Origin: Methanobacterium_C sp963845285
GTDB lineage: Archaea > Methanobacteriota > Methanobacteria > Methanobacteriales > Methanobacteriaceae
DNA: 64,000 nt
Assembly (NCBI GenBank): GCA_963845285.1
Contig: CAWJRO010000015.1
Span: forward strand, 124,001 to 188,000
Direction: 5' to 3'
Shown in pieces: positions 1 through 8,248 of the stretch. The position numbers and the translations under genes were made by a program. The notes under the pieces are model-generated. The model had not been told where the DNA came from, did no database searches, and saw nothing but the letters and a program-made list of their open reading frames with translations. The number at the start of each line of letters is the position of its first letter. Within the stretch, counting starts at the first letter, position 1.

Positions 1-35
1 TTGTTGAAGTGAAAAAATTCATTAAAAAAAATTGA
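1..35 (+). CDS. 3' end of an unidentified gene (partial)
   Basis: One frame is open from the window edge to a TGA at 33-35 and encodes the lysine-rich tail VEVKKFIKKN. It looks like the last codons of a gene that begins outside the window. Another frame stops at 10-12, so the assignment is uncertain. No function can be given. Confidence 0.3.
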   Translation, partial: VEVKKFIKKN

Positions 36-498
36 ACATCCCCTGAGGTAGACTCAGATATTCTATCTCATTATCATTTCAATTTTTAGATAATTCCCTG
101 AGAAACTTATAAATATTAATACCAAAAATTTTCAATCCATTAAGATTTCTAAATCATTTAATTAACCATATATCTTGAAATAGGACTTAAAAAGGAAAAT
201 TCATGATAAATAGTAATTATTCTTAATAGTATGTACACTAATAAAAATTTATATTAATAAAAAAAGATTTAAGTTAATTATCAATATTCAAAACTTCTTT
301 AAACTCTTTTTTTCTCTTTATATGATTAGATTCATTGCAATATCTTTTATCATCACAGGTATCTATAGTAAAAACTTCCAGTTCGTATAATAACTCTGTC
401 AGAAAACAACCTGATAAACGTATTTTTTAAAAAAAAATAAAATTTATCCTACAAGGAAATATTAAAACTATTGACTTCTCAATATTAAATTAGATAAT
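36..498. other. AT-rich intergenic region, no gene seen
   Basis: No open frame of useful length and no tRNA-like fold was seen. There is a short inverted repeat TGAGGTAGACTCA near 43-55. The region presumably holds the promoter of the RNase III gene, but no convincing TATA box could be fixed. Confidence 0.5.
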
Positions 499-1152
499 AT
501 GCAACTGCTAAAAAAATTTTCAATTAATCCTATTAATACCCATCTTTATGAAGTGGCTTTTCTTCATGAGTCCTATTCAAATGAACATGGGCTCAGTGAA
601 TGTTACGAACGATTAGAATTTTTAGGTGATACAGTCCTGGATCTGATAGTATCTGAATTTTTATATAACATGGATTCAACTTTAACTGAAGGTCAATTAA
701 CCCGTATACGTTCTAATTATGTATGTAAACAAGCACTTTACACTTATTCTAAAGAATTAAGATTAGATCAATATATAAAATTAGGTGAGGGTCCAAAATT
801 AACAAGACGAGAAAATGATTCTGTTATCAGTGATGTATTTGAATCTTTTACTGGGGCTTTATATCTCGATCAGGGCCTCGATATTGTCAAAGAATTCCTT
901 TTTAAAACAGTCATACCTCATATAAATAGTAATGACATCTTTTTTTATGATTATAAATCTGAATTAAAACAGTTATGTGATCATGAGTGTCTTGATATAA
1001 TCTATGAGTTAATCAAAGAAGAAGGAGAACCTCATGATAAAACATTCACCATGACTGCCATAATTAATGGTAAAAACTATGGAACAGGTTGTGGTGGAAG
1101 TAAAAAAGAAGCAGAGCAAAATGCTGCTAAAATTGCGTTGACTAAATTTTGA
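499..1152 (+). CDS. rnc: Ribonuclease III
   Basis: Predicted double-strand-specific endoribonuclease of 217 residues, cytoplasmic. Residues 1-145 are the catalytic domain. The family signature ERLEFLGDTVL is at 37-47 and supplies acidic residues E40 and D44; the second metal-binding pair D112 and E115 lies in SDVFES. Residues about 154-217 form a double-stranded RNA-binding domain ending in the typical KKEAEQNAAKIAL helix. Length and domain order match bacterial RNase III, and all catalytic acids are present, so it should be active. No clear Shine-Dalgarno precedes the ATG. RNase III is uncommon in archaea, where rRNA processing normally uses other nucleases. The function call is firm; the biological role here is open. 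Confidence 0.93.
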   Translation: MQLLKKFSINPINTHLYEVAFLHESYSNEHGLSECYERLEFLGDTVLDLIVSEFLYNMDSTLTEGQLTRIRSNYVCKQALYTYSKELRLDQYIKLGEGPKLTRRENDSVISDVFESFTGALYLDQGLDIVKEFLFKTVIPHINSNDIFFYDYKSELKQLCDHECLDIIYELIKEEGEPHDKTFTMTAIINGKNYGTGCGGSKKEAEQNAAKIALTKF

Positions 1153-1325
1153 ATTATTTGTAGTATTAATTGATTTTTATAAAATTTATAAAAACTAAGT
1201 TATATTAACACTCTTGAATTCCCATAACAATTTATTGGTTCAGTTAAAGATATAAAAACAATAAGAAATACTTGTAAAACTCTAAAAAATGGATGAAAAA
1301 ATGGGAGTTATGAAGGAGGAGTATT

Positions 1326-1757
1326 ATGATAGAACATAAACAGGTCGAAGTTGAGATAAATGAAGATTTTCACATCCTTGTGGATGAGGGATTGGAAGAT
1401 ATCATTAAGGACTTCTTTCACTGGGAGATTGAAACCTGCAACTCCTGTATAGACTATAAAAGTTCAGTATGGATAGAATTTTGTGACTTTCATGATTGGG
1501 AACAGTTTTTAGAATTAGCATTAAGGAATAACATTGCAGTAAATGGCATAGGTCAAAAACGCGAAACCCTCTGGAATTTTCTCCAAGAAAAATCTAAAGC
1601 AAAGGTTGTTTTCGATGAAGAAGTCATAAATAATCCAAATGATGAAAATACATTTGTAGGAACCGGTGCTCTTGTGATCTGTGTTGGTTTGAACTTCCCA
1701 AACGAACTATTGAATGAGTTTAAAGAGCTGTTATTTGAAGTTTTGCCTCCCAAATAA
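1326..1757 (+). CDS. Acidic hypothetical protein
   Basis: A 143-residue soluble protein preceded by a strong Shine-Dalgarno (GGAGGAG, 1317-1323) just before the ATG. It is acidic and rich in Trp and Phe, with a short Cys pair (CNSC) near residue 39. There are no membrane segments and no domain I recognise. It stands alone in its orientation, downstream of the RNase III gene by 173 bp. Real gene on the basis of ribosome binding site and composition; function unknown. Confidence 0.75.
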   Translation: MIEHKQVEVEINEDFHILVDEGLEDIIKDFFHWEIETCNSCIDYKSSVWIEFCDFHDWEQFLELALRNNIAVNGIGQKRETLWNFLQEKSKAKVVFDEEVINNPNDENTFVGTGALVICVGLNFPNELLNEFKELLFEVLPPK

Positions 1758-1802
1758 TCATATTAAATCCAAAAAATCATTAAATTCTACAACAACATAC
1801 AG

Positions 1803-1840
1803 TATGAACCAACATGAACCAACATGAACCAACATGAACT
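1803..1840. repeat. 10-bp direct repeat, about 3.5 copies
   Basis: The unit AACATGAACC is repeated head to tail between two convergent genes, followed by two copies of AACTAAAAG. It has no coding potential that I can see and is probably a simple slippage repeat. Confidence 0.8.
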
Positions 1841-1926
1841 AAAAGGAACTAAAAGAACAGCAATTACACTATAACAAACATACCATCTTCATCTTTAGAA
1901 ACCTGCAGGAACAACATCCCCTCAAT

Positions 1927-2670
1927 TTAAAGGCCTTCAACAAATCCAACGATATAATTGACAGCTTTATCCTGCTGTTCATCCCTTGTTATTGTACTGT
2001 TGTTGTCCCCAGCTTGCACACCATAATCACCAAAGTTGTAATGGTTGCCTCCATCTATGGTTATGAAGGTGGTGCCGGCTGGAAATTTATTAAAATTTTC
2101 AGAGATAGATTTATTTGTTGTAAGTCCGTCAAGAGATCCTCTGATGGACAGTGCTTTAAATGTGGCATGGGATGCATTTGTTGATGGATATGCACCCAGG
2201 TATATGACTCCACTGATTTTATCCTCATGTTTAAGGGCATATTCTGATGCAAAAACACCACCAAGTGAATGGCCTGCAATCACCCACTTTTTGATCTCCT
2301 CGTGATTTGCTATGACACCATCAGCTTTATCAACACCAAAAAATGCCAGATTAAATGGCATTTTCACAATAACAGCAGTGTAACCTTTTTGAGCGAGCTT
2401 GGAAGCCAAGACTGAATAAGCTTCGGCTTGAACTTTTGCTCCAGGGTAAATCATTATTCCAGTCGTGCTACGGTTTGCGGTGGGAGTAAATGTAATTGAA
2501 TCTTGATTATCAGATACAGTATAAAATTCTGTTGATTTAAGGGTATTTAAAGCATGTTTATCAGCATGATAATAATCAGAAATATAATAAGTGAATGCAA
2601 CAACCATCATCAGAAGCACTGCCAAAATTGTTAGTAAAAGTAGTTTCTTTTTGGATCTTAACAATTTCAT
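1927..2670 (-). CDS. Membrane-anchored or secreted alpha/beta hydrolase
   Basis: Alpha/beta-hydrolase of the dienelactone-hydrolase-like Abhydrolase_5 group. An N-terminal hydrophobic segment (about residues 8-28) follows a Lys/Arg-rich start, so the enzyme is exported or anchored outside. The nucleophile elbow GHSLGG is in the middle, an Asp lies in GSLDGL and the His in GGNHYNFG, so a full catalytic triad can be seen. The frame opens at 2715, but the ATG at 2670 follows GGGGAT at good spacing and puts the membrane segment right at the N terminus, so I use it (247 residues). Substrate unknown. Confidence 0.85.
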   Translation of the reverse strand: MKLLRSKKKLLLLTILAVLLMMVVAFTYYISDYYHADKHALNTLKSTEFYTVSDNQDSITFTPTANRSTTGIMIYPGAKVQAEAYSVLASKLAQKGYTAVIVKMPFNLAFFGVDKADGVIANHEEIKKWVIAGHSLGGVFASEYALKHEDKISGVIYLGAYPSTNASHATFKALSIRGSLDGLTTNKSISENFNKFPAGTTFITIDGGNHYNFGDYGVQAGDNNSTITRDEQQDKAVNYIVGFVEGL

Positions 2671-2963
2671 GATAAATCCCCATATATTGGCACTAAACTC
2701 TTTGTTTAATAACATGCATATACAGTAAACATTTTGCAGTTCCTAAATACATTCAATGAAATATATTTCAAAAGCTTTCTTAAATTTAAATTTCAGGCAA
2801 TTACTTCTCATTTCTCCAAGCATTCCTTCAGTTATTAGTTAGGTGTTGAAGAACTTTAAATTTAACTTTAAAACATAGCATCATATCAACAAACATAATT
2901 CTTGATAGTAATTAGTTATAGTAATTAGTTAATTACTTAAAAAATTGATTTACACAAATATTT

Positions 2964-3068
2964 CTAAAATTCCTTCCTCATATTTTTGATGTATTCAATT
3001 TTTAAGAACTTCAAAACCGTATTCACTGCATTTAATTGATTTTCTGGTTTTTGTGGGTACCATACCAT
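2964..3068 (-). CDS. Possible 34-residue small protein
   Basis: Short frame starting with ATG and preceded by GAAGGTC six or seven bases upstream, a good ribosome binding site. The peptide begins MVWYPQKPENQLNAV and continues with a Lys-rich amphipathic helix. It sits alone in the 515-bp space between the hydrolase and argB; nothing else was seen there. The peptide resembles the ends of some small antitoxins (helix rich in Leu, Lys and Ile), but that likeness is weak. It could be a real small gene or the remnant of a longer one. Confidence 0.35.
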   Translation of the reverse strand: MVWYPQKPENQLNAVNTVLKFLKIEYIKNMRKEF

Positions 3069-3230
3069 TACTTGACCTTCAACGGATAAAATGTGGTATC
3101 AATGCTTTAAAATTAAATAAAAAAATAAAATTAAGTTAAATAAAGCAAATTATTAAAAAAAATAATTAATTTAAAAGAAATTAATGAAGTATTCCCTAAA
3201 CTTTCTTTCATAAACCTTCTTAAACGATAA

Positions 3231-4112
3231 TTATTTAGTTATCATGGTTCCTATACCTTTTTTGGTGAATATTTCAAGGAGAACCGAGTGCTTGATCCTT
3301 CCATCAATTATATGGGCTGAAGAAACTCCATTTTGAATAGCATTCACACATGTTGTAACTTTAGGAATCATACCATCTTTAACAATACCGTTATCAATCA
3401 GATCCTTAACTTCATCTATTTTTACCCTTTTTATAAGTGTTTCAGGGTCTTTTGGGTCTTCAAGAATACCTGGTACATCTGTTAAAATTATTAGTTTTTC
3501 AGCATCCACAGAAGATGCTACATCACCAGCTACAGTGTCAGCGTTCAAGTTCAAAGTGCTTCCTTTGTCGTCAACGCCGATTGGGGAAATTATAGGGATG
3601 TAATCATTTGAAGTAAGCATATCAATCACTTCAGGGTTCACAGAATCTATTTCACCCACAAGTCCTAGGTCAACGGTTTTTTCTTCACCTGTTGTGCCAT
3701 CCAATATTATTTGTGGTGCTTGTTTACGTGCTTTTAGGAGAATATTATCTTTTCCAGAGATCCCAATTCCTTTTCCACCATGCAAACATACCTTTGAAAC
3801 TATATCTGTACTTATCTTTCCAACAAGAACCATTTTAATGATTTCCATGGTTTCAATGTCTGTTACCCTGAGGCCACCTATAAATTTTGGTTGTTTTCCC
3901 AGTTTGGTCATTGATCTTGATATTTCAGGACCGCCTCCATGGACAACTATTGGTTTCATACCAACATACTTTAAAAGAACAGTGTCACGTGCTGTTGATT
4001 CCATGGCATTTTGATCTATCATGGCGTGTCCGCCGTACTTTATGAGAATCTTTTTTTTGTGAAATTTCTTTATGTAAGGAAGTGCTTCAATTAAAATATT
4101 GACTGTTTCCAT
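3231..4112 (-). CDS. argB: Acetylglutamate kinase
   Basis: Phosphorylates N-acetyl-L-glutamate with ATP, the second step of arginine synthesis; cytoplasmic. At 293 residues it has the normal length. The amino-acid-kinase fold is shown by KYGGHAM near residue 25, VHGGGPEIS near 58, and the C-terminal nucleotide region LTDVPGI and DGMIPKVT. The ATG follows a GAGG ribosome binding site. It lies downstream of argJ in the same direction after a 131-bp gap, so the two may be co-transcribed or separately started. Confidence 0.97.
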   Translation of the reverse strand: METVNILIEALPYIKKFHKKKILIKYGGHAMIDQNAMESTARDTVLLKYVGMKPIVVHGGGPEISRSMTKLGKQPKFIGGLRVTDIETMEIIKMVLVGKISTDIVSKVCLHGGKGIGISGKDNILLKARKQAPQIILDGTTGEEKTVDLGLVGEIDSVNPEVIDMLTSNDYIPIISPIGVDDKGSTLNLNADTVAGDVASSVDAEKLIILTDVPGILEDPKDPETLIKRVKIDEVKDLIDNGIVKDGMIPKVTTCVNAIQNGVSSAHIIDGRIKHSVLLEIFTKKGIGTMITK

Positions 4113-4243
4113 TTTAAATTCCTCGGAAAAATATAACTTAAAAATATGAATTATTTAACTTTTAAACTATTATCTGAATTTCTTGCAAAATTGCATTTAT
4201 TTGTGAATTATAATTTATTATGGTTTGTGGATTATATTGTTAT

Positions 4244-5437
4244 TTATGTGGAATATTCAGAATTTATCTTTACATAATCGTAGCTTAAATCACATCCATA
4301 TGCTGTTGCAGACTGATTTCCTAAATTTATATCAACTACTATTTTAATTTCAGGGTTTTCCATTATTTCTTCTGCAACTACAAGTTCTTCGGAACCATCA
4401 TAGGCTTTTACGATTCCATTGTCCACAATTTTGACATCTTTGTCTTCAGATTGTAAAATCACTGTTATCTTTTTTTCATTCATATCTGCTCCAGAATAAC
4501 CTACAGCAGCAATTATACGACCCCAATTAGGGTCTGCGCCAAATAATGCGGTTTTAACGAGTGGTGATGATACAATAGATTTTGCAGCAGCCCTTGCGTC
4601 ATCAATTGAGACGGCCCCATTAATTTCCACTTCCATGAATTTGGTTGCACCTTCTCCATCTTTTGCAATCATCTTTGCGAGGTTTGCACATAAATAATCA
4701 AGGGCTTCCTGGAAATTCTCGTCTATACGGCCAGATTTTCCGTTTGCCATCAATACAACCATGTCATTGGTACTTATATCACCATCTATAACAACCATGT
4801 TAAAACTTTTATCAACAGCTTTCTTTAGAGCCTTTTGAAGTTCAGATGAGGATGCTTTAACGTCTGTTGTTATGAAACACAGCATTGTGCCCATGTTTGG
4901 TGCTATCATACCTGATCCTTTTGTTATACCACCAATTTTCACATTTTTACCATCTTTGAGTGTTGTTTCAACTGCAAATTCTTTTGGAAATGTGTCTGTG
5001 GTCATTATAGCTTCTGCAGCATTTTTAGAGGATTTTGGGGAATTTTGAAGATTTTGGAAAGCTTCATCTATTAACTTATTTATAATAGGCATAGGCATTT
5101 TTCTACCAATTATTCCTGTAGATGCAACTGCAATGTCATTTGATGCAATATTAAGACGTTCTGCAACTTTTTTAGCCATATTCAAACCGTCTTCCATACC
5201 CTCCGTGCCTGTGAAACAGTTTGCGTTTCCACTGTTTGCAACGATAGCTGATAACTTTCCATTTGAAACAGCGTTCTTTGTTATGATCACCGGTGCCGCA
5301 ACTACTTTGTTAGATGTAAATACTGCAGATGTATTGCTTCCTTCACTAACTATCAAAGAAACACCATAATCGTCTTCACATGCTCCTGAAGCTTTTACTC
5401 CACTTACAGCACATATTCCCCCTTCTATTATTTTCAT
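4244..5437 (-). CDS. argJ: Glutamate N-acetyltransferase (ornithine acetyltransferase)
   Basis: Transfers the acetyl group from N-acetylornithine to glutamate (and may acetylate glutamate from acetyl-CoA), closing the cyclic arginine pathway. The 397-residue proenzyme of this family cuts itself before a conserved Thr that becomes the N-terminal nucleophile of the beta chain. The site is visible as KGSGMIAPNMGTML near residues 173-186; the residue before the Thr is Gly where many members have Ala. A strong AAAGGAGA ribosome binding site precedes the ATG. It is followed by argB. Confidence 0.97.
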   Translation of the reverse strand: MKIIEGGICAVSGVKASGACEDDYGVSLIVSEGSNTSAVFTSNKVVAAPVIITKNAVSNGKLSAIVANSGNANCFTGTEGMEDGLNMAKKVAERLNIASNDIAVASTGIIGRKMPMPIINKLIDEAFQNLQNSPKSSKNAAEAIMTTDTFPKEFAVETTLKDGKNVKIGGITKGSGMIAPNMGTMLCFITTDVKASSSELQKALKKAVDKSFNMVVIDGDISTNDMVVLMANGKSGRIDENFQEALDYLCANLAKMIAKDGEGATKFMEVEINGAVSIDDARAAAKSIVSSPLVKTALFGADPNWGRIIAAVGYSGADMNEKKITVILQSEDKDVKIVDNGIVKAYDGSEELVVAEEIMENPEIKIVVDINLGNQSATAYGCDLSYDYVKINSEYST

Positions 5438-5496
5438 GGGAATTCTCCTTTGCTTTATTAATTCAATATTTATTTTAAAATTTTTTTTATTATTTA

Positions 5497-5847
5497 TTAA
5501 TACTTGAGTTGCTTACTTGAGTTGCTGCTGCTATTGGAACTACTACCACCACTACCACCACTACCACTGCTACCACTGCTACTACCACTGCTGCTACTGT
5601 TCTTAGTAGGTTCTACATATACATGTTCTGTGGGAGGAGTATATTGAGCATTGTTTTGCGTTGTAGTGACGTTACTTGAGGTTGAATAAGGTAAAGATGG
5701 AAACTTCCCTTGTTGTGTAAGATTAAAATTGGGGAGCGTGCTGTTGCTGTTAATACCCACAATCAGCTCCGCAGCTGTTCCAAATCCAAATGCAATCAGG
5801 GAAATGATCAATGCAACTGCAATCTTTCCCTTAACTTTTGGTCTCAT
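5497..5847 (-). CDS. Exported Ser/Gly-rich hypothetical protein
   Basis: A 116-residue protein with a basic N terminus (MRPKVKGK) followed by one hydrophobic segment of about 20 residues, which would act as signal anchor. The C-terminal third is an almost pure Ser/Gly/Asn tract. The ATG at 5847 is preferred over the upstream GTG at 5856 because AAGGTG lies six bases upstream of it. Likely a surface-exposed protein tethered to the membrane; the low-complexity tail may be a linker into the cell wall. No family recognised. Confidence 0.7.
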   Translation of the reverse strand: MRPKVKGKIAVALIISLIAFGFGTAAELIVGINSNSTLPNFNLTQQGKFPSLPYSTSSNVTTTQNNAQYTPPTEHVYVEPTKNSSSSGSSSGSSGSGGSGGSSSNSSSNSSKQLKY

Positions 5848-6013
5848 GCCATGCACCTTGATTAGTTTAATATTTTTGATAGGTATGATTTCAATTTGTT
5901 AGTTTTGGCCATATTTGAAATTTCATATTATGAAGTCTTAACCTTATTTATAAATTTTTAATATTTATTTAAAAAAATTTAAATTTAAAATCGTAGGAAT
6001 TCATTTGTGATGA

Positions 6014-7222
6014 TCAGTTTGTAAGGGCGTATATTACAGATAGAACTATTGCAAGAAGGCCAAATTCAGGATATCCAACATTCCACCCTATGAGTGTGGC
6101 AACAAATACAAACACGAATATTAAGGCCATGCTTGATTTTTTATTTATTAAGAAGTCCAGTACAGACCTTGTAAATTCTGATGGTATGTAATAGGAAAAT
6201 ATTCCATCAGCTAGGTCAAATATCATAACAGGACTGTTGTTCCAGATTTTAATGTTATCAGCCATCTGAGCCCTTTCTCCAGCTTCACGTCGACTTTTAC
6301 CTATTCCAACCCTCAATCTTAATCCATTATTGAGAGAGTGCCATGCTGATTCTAGTCCTGCACGGAGTGCTGCATCTTTTGTGGGCATGGTAGCAATAAG
6401 GTCATCTCCACCTTCTCTGTAACCTTCAATTTTACCTTTGCAGTCATTTTCTATGAAATTTGTCACGTCGTTCATTATTTCAACGAGTTTGTCCCTGCCA
6501 TTTTCTGTTATGAACTGAGTAGAATCTACTGCATCAATGAAAAGATAATTATCATATGAAGTGGGGTTTCCTTTTAACTCATCAAATGCTGCTGAGAATA
6601 CAACTGCAAACTCTCCACCGAGTTTTGTGAATCCTACGCCGGATGTTTCACCAATTTGTTTATTTAAATTTATTGATCTCTCTATGGATGCTGCCCCTGT
6701 CATTCCAACAGCAGCCCTTACATCAATTCCCTTTTTCATACCCCGGGATATCAGTTTGACAGCAGTTCTTATTGCATCATTTTTGGATAATAAACGGGAA
6801 ACGATCTCACTACTACTTTGCTCTACGATCAAACCTTTTTCTTTCTTTATGATGTTAGCGAACTCGTTTATAAGAGTTTTGTCGCTTTTAAAGACTTCCA
6901 CATAAAGGAATCTGTCACTTCCCATGATTATGTTGCTTAAAAGAGCATATTCATTCACTTCATTTTCAGCCGGCTCTATTTCAATGAATTTCCTGTTTTC
7001 GGGAATGTTCCCATTTCCTACCTCAGTTATAAGATTGTGGAAGATGTTCTGGGTTGTTATATGTGCTGGTTCGATTTCAAGGAGCATGGTCCGGGTGTAA
7101 TTGATCATGTCCACATATTCCCGTTCCATGTCATTGGTGGGGTAATACTTGGTTCCTATGCTTATAACCCTGTGTTTTATTAAAAATCCAAAGATGGCTT
7201 TTGAGATGTAATCCATGACCAT
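6014..7222 (-). CDS. Membrane-anchored tandem palm-domain (GGDD) protein
   Basis: A 402-residue protein whose central part resembles the polymerase/cyclase palm of GGDEF, Cas10 and archaeal GTP cyclohydrolase III proteins. Residues 225-325 show FIDAVDST (candidate metal Asp D230 and D233), then YREGGDDLIATM with GGDD at 271-274, then VGIGKSRREAGERAQMAD at 305-321, the layout seen in GTP cyclohydrolase III. Residues about 105-215 look like a second, degenerate palm (AAVGMTGAASIERS; LGGEFAVVFS). Two hydrophobic segments (365-381 and 386-401) end the protein, so the palms should face the cytoplasm. Its ATG abuts the TAA of the NYN RNase gene, with GGAGGAG upstream. It is the last gene of the tgtA operon. 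A nucleotide cyclase, oligonucleotide synthase or GTP-cleaving role is inferred, not shown. Confidence 0.6.
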   Translation of the reverse strand: MVMDYISKAIFGFLIKHRVISIGTKYYPTNDMEREYVDMINYTRTMLLEIEPAHITTQNIFHNLITEVGNGNIPENRKFIEIEPAENEVNEYALLSNIIMGSDRFLYVEVFKSDKTLINEFANIIKKEKGLIVEQSSSEIVSRLLSKNDAIRTAVKLISRGMKKGIDVRAAVGMTGAASIERSINLNKQIGETSGVGFTKLGGEFAVVFSAAFDELKGNPTSYDNYLFIDAVDSTQFITENGRDKLVEIMNDVTNFIENDCKGKIEGYREGGDDLIATMPTKDAALRAGLESAWHSLNNGLRLRVGIGKSRREAGERAQMADNIKIWNNSPVMIFDLADGIFSYYIPSEFTRSVLDFLINKKSSMALIFVFVFVATLIGWNVGYPEFGLLAIVLSVIYALTN

Positions 7223-8248
7223 TTACTTTTCTCCTCCCTTCTCTAATGTTATATCAAAGTGTCCTGGTTTTTCCATTAGCATACTGGGTTTTACTGATAC
7301 TATAGGGAATTTCCATGTTCCTAGTCTTGCAGCCACTGTGCTGGCGATGTTTCTTGAATTTTTCTTTACAAATGCATAGTCATGGTCGTTTATAGTTATA
7401 TTAACATTGTAGGGAGATTCTTCAAGTATTTCATCAGAATAAATAATATTGAGTTCAAAAGATCCGGGTTTCGTGAAAAGGTCATTTCTAACAGCTACAA
7501 GTGGAGCATGTTCAAGTTTTAACCTATCTCCAACCGTAACTGCAATGTTTCCAGCATTTTTCACAGCATCCCTGTAATCCCTTGGACTTACAAGTACAAA
7601 TATAATAAAATCGCTGGTTTGTTCAGCGTCTTCAACCAAGTTAAGAACCTTATCAAATAAAGGAATCTTCATGAATATATCCTCTATCTTCGAGTCAATA
7701 GTATCTTCTCTGCTCCTGCTTATTCTGTCAATAGCTTCTTTTGCAACTGCTATACCACTGAGTTTTTTGTTTTTCTTCTGTTTGTAACTGTCGTGTCCTT
7801 TTTTTTCAAAGTCTGTCATTATTTGGGAGCATATTTTTTGCAGTATGTTTTTAACTTTTTTTGGTTTGGATGATGTTCCAATTGACACTTTACCTTCATC
7901 TACAGTGTATGGAATTCTTCTGCTGTTGATATCCCTGAACTCATCGTAATATTCCCTGAAAATATCGTTTGACAGTATTTTGGCATCATCCTCTTCAGCC
8001 ATTTTGAGTATAAAATGGTCTGCTGTTGTGCCTGAAGGAACCTGTTTTATTTTCTCTTCATCAAGAAGTTTGTTAAATTCCTCTTTTTGATCTATTTCAT
8101 GCCTAAGCGATGCATCCGCTATTAGAACAGGTTCATAGCCTAATTCTTTAAGAGCTTTCACAGCATTCAAAATGTTTTCTAATATTGGTTTACCATCCTT
8201 AACTTTCCCGTAATGGGCTACATTGGATGCATCAACAATTACTTTCAA
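7223..8248 (-). CDS. NYN/Zc3h12a-like ribonuclease with a duplicated C-terminal domain
   Basis: Residues 1-125 match the NYN (PIN-like) RNase fold of the Zc3h12a group: VDASNV with D6, LIADAS with D45, TTADHF with D77 and SNDIF with D95 give the acidic metal site. The middle (130-200) is Lys-rich. Residues 215-268 and 283-335 are two copies of one unit sharing the pattern DY..VKN..NIA.TV..RL....PLV.V...L..KPG.F, a domain I do not know. The start is TTG at 8248, fixed by AAGGTGATC five bases upstream, and overlaps the TGA of the upstream phosphoesterase gene. The downstream palm-domain gene begins immediately after its stop. Probably cuts RNA; target unknown. Confidence 0.75.
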   Translation of the reverse strand: MKVIVDASNVAHYGKVKDGKPILENILNAVKALKELGYEPVLIADASLRHEIDQKEEFNKLLDEEKIKQVPSGTTADHFILKMAEEDDAKILSNDIFREYYDEFRDINSRRIPYTVDEGKVSIGTSSKPKKVKNILQKICSQIMTDFEKKGHDSYKQKKNKKLSGIAVAKEAIDRISRSREDTIDSKIEDIFMKIPLFDKVLNLVEDAEQTSDFIIFVLVSPRDYRDAVKNAGNIAVTVGDRLKLEHAPLVAVRNDLFTKPGSFELNIIYSDEILEESPYNVNITINDHDYAFVKKNSRNIASTVAARLGTWKFPIVSVKPSMLMEKPGHFDITLEKGGEK

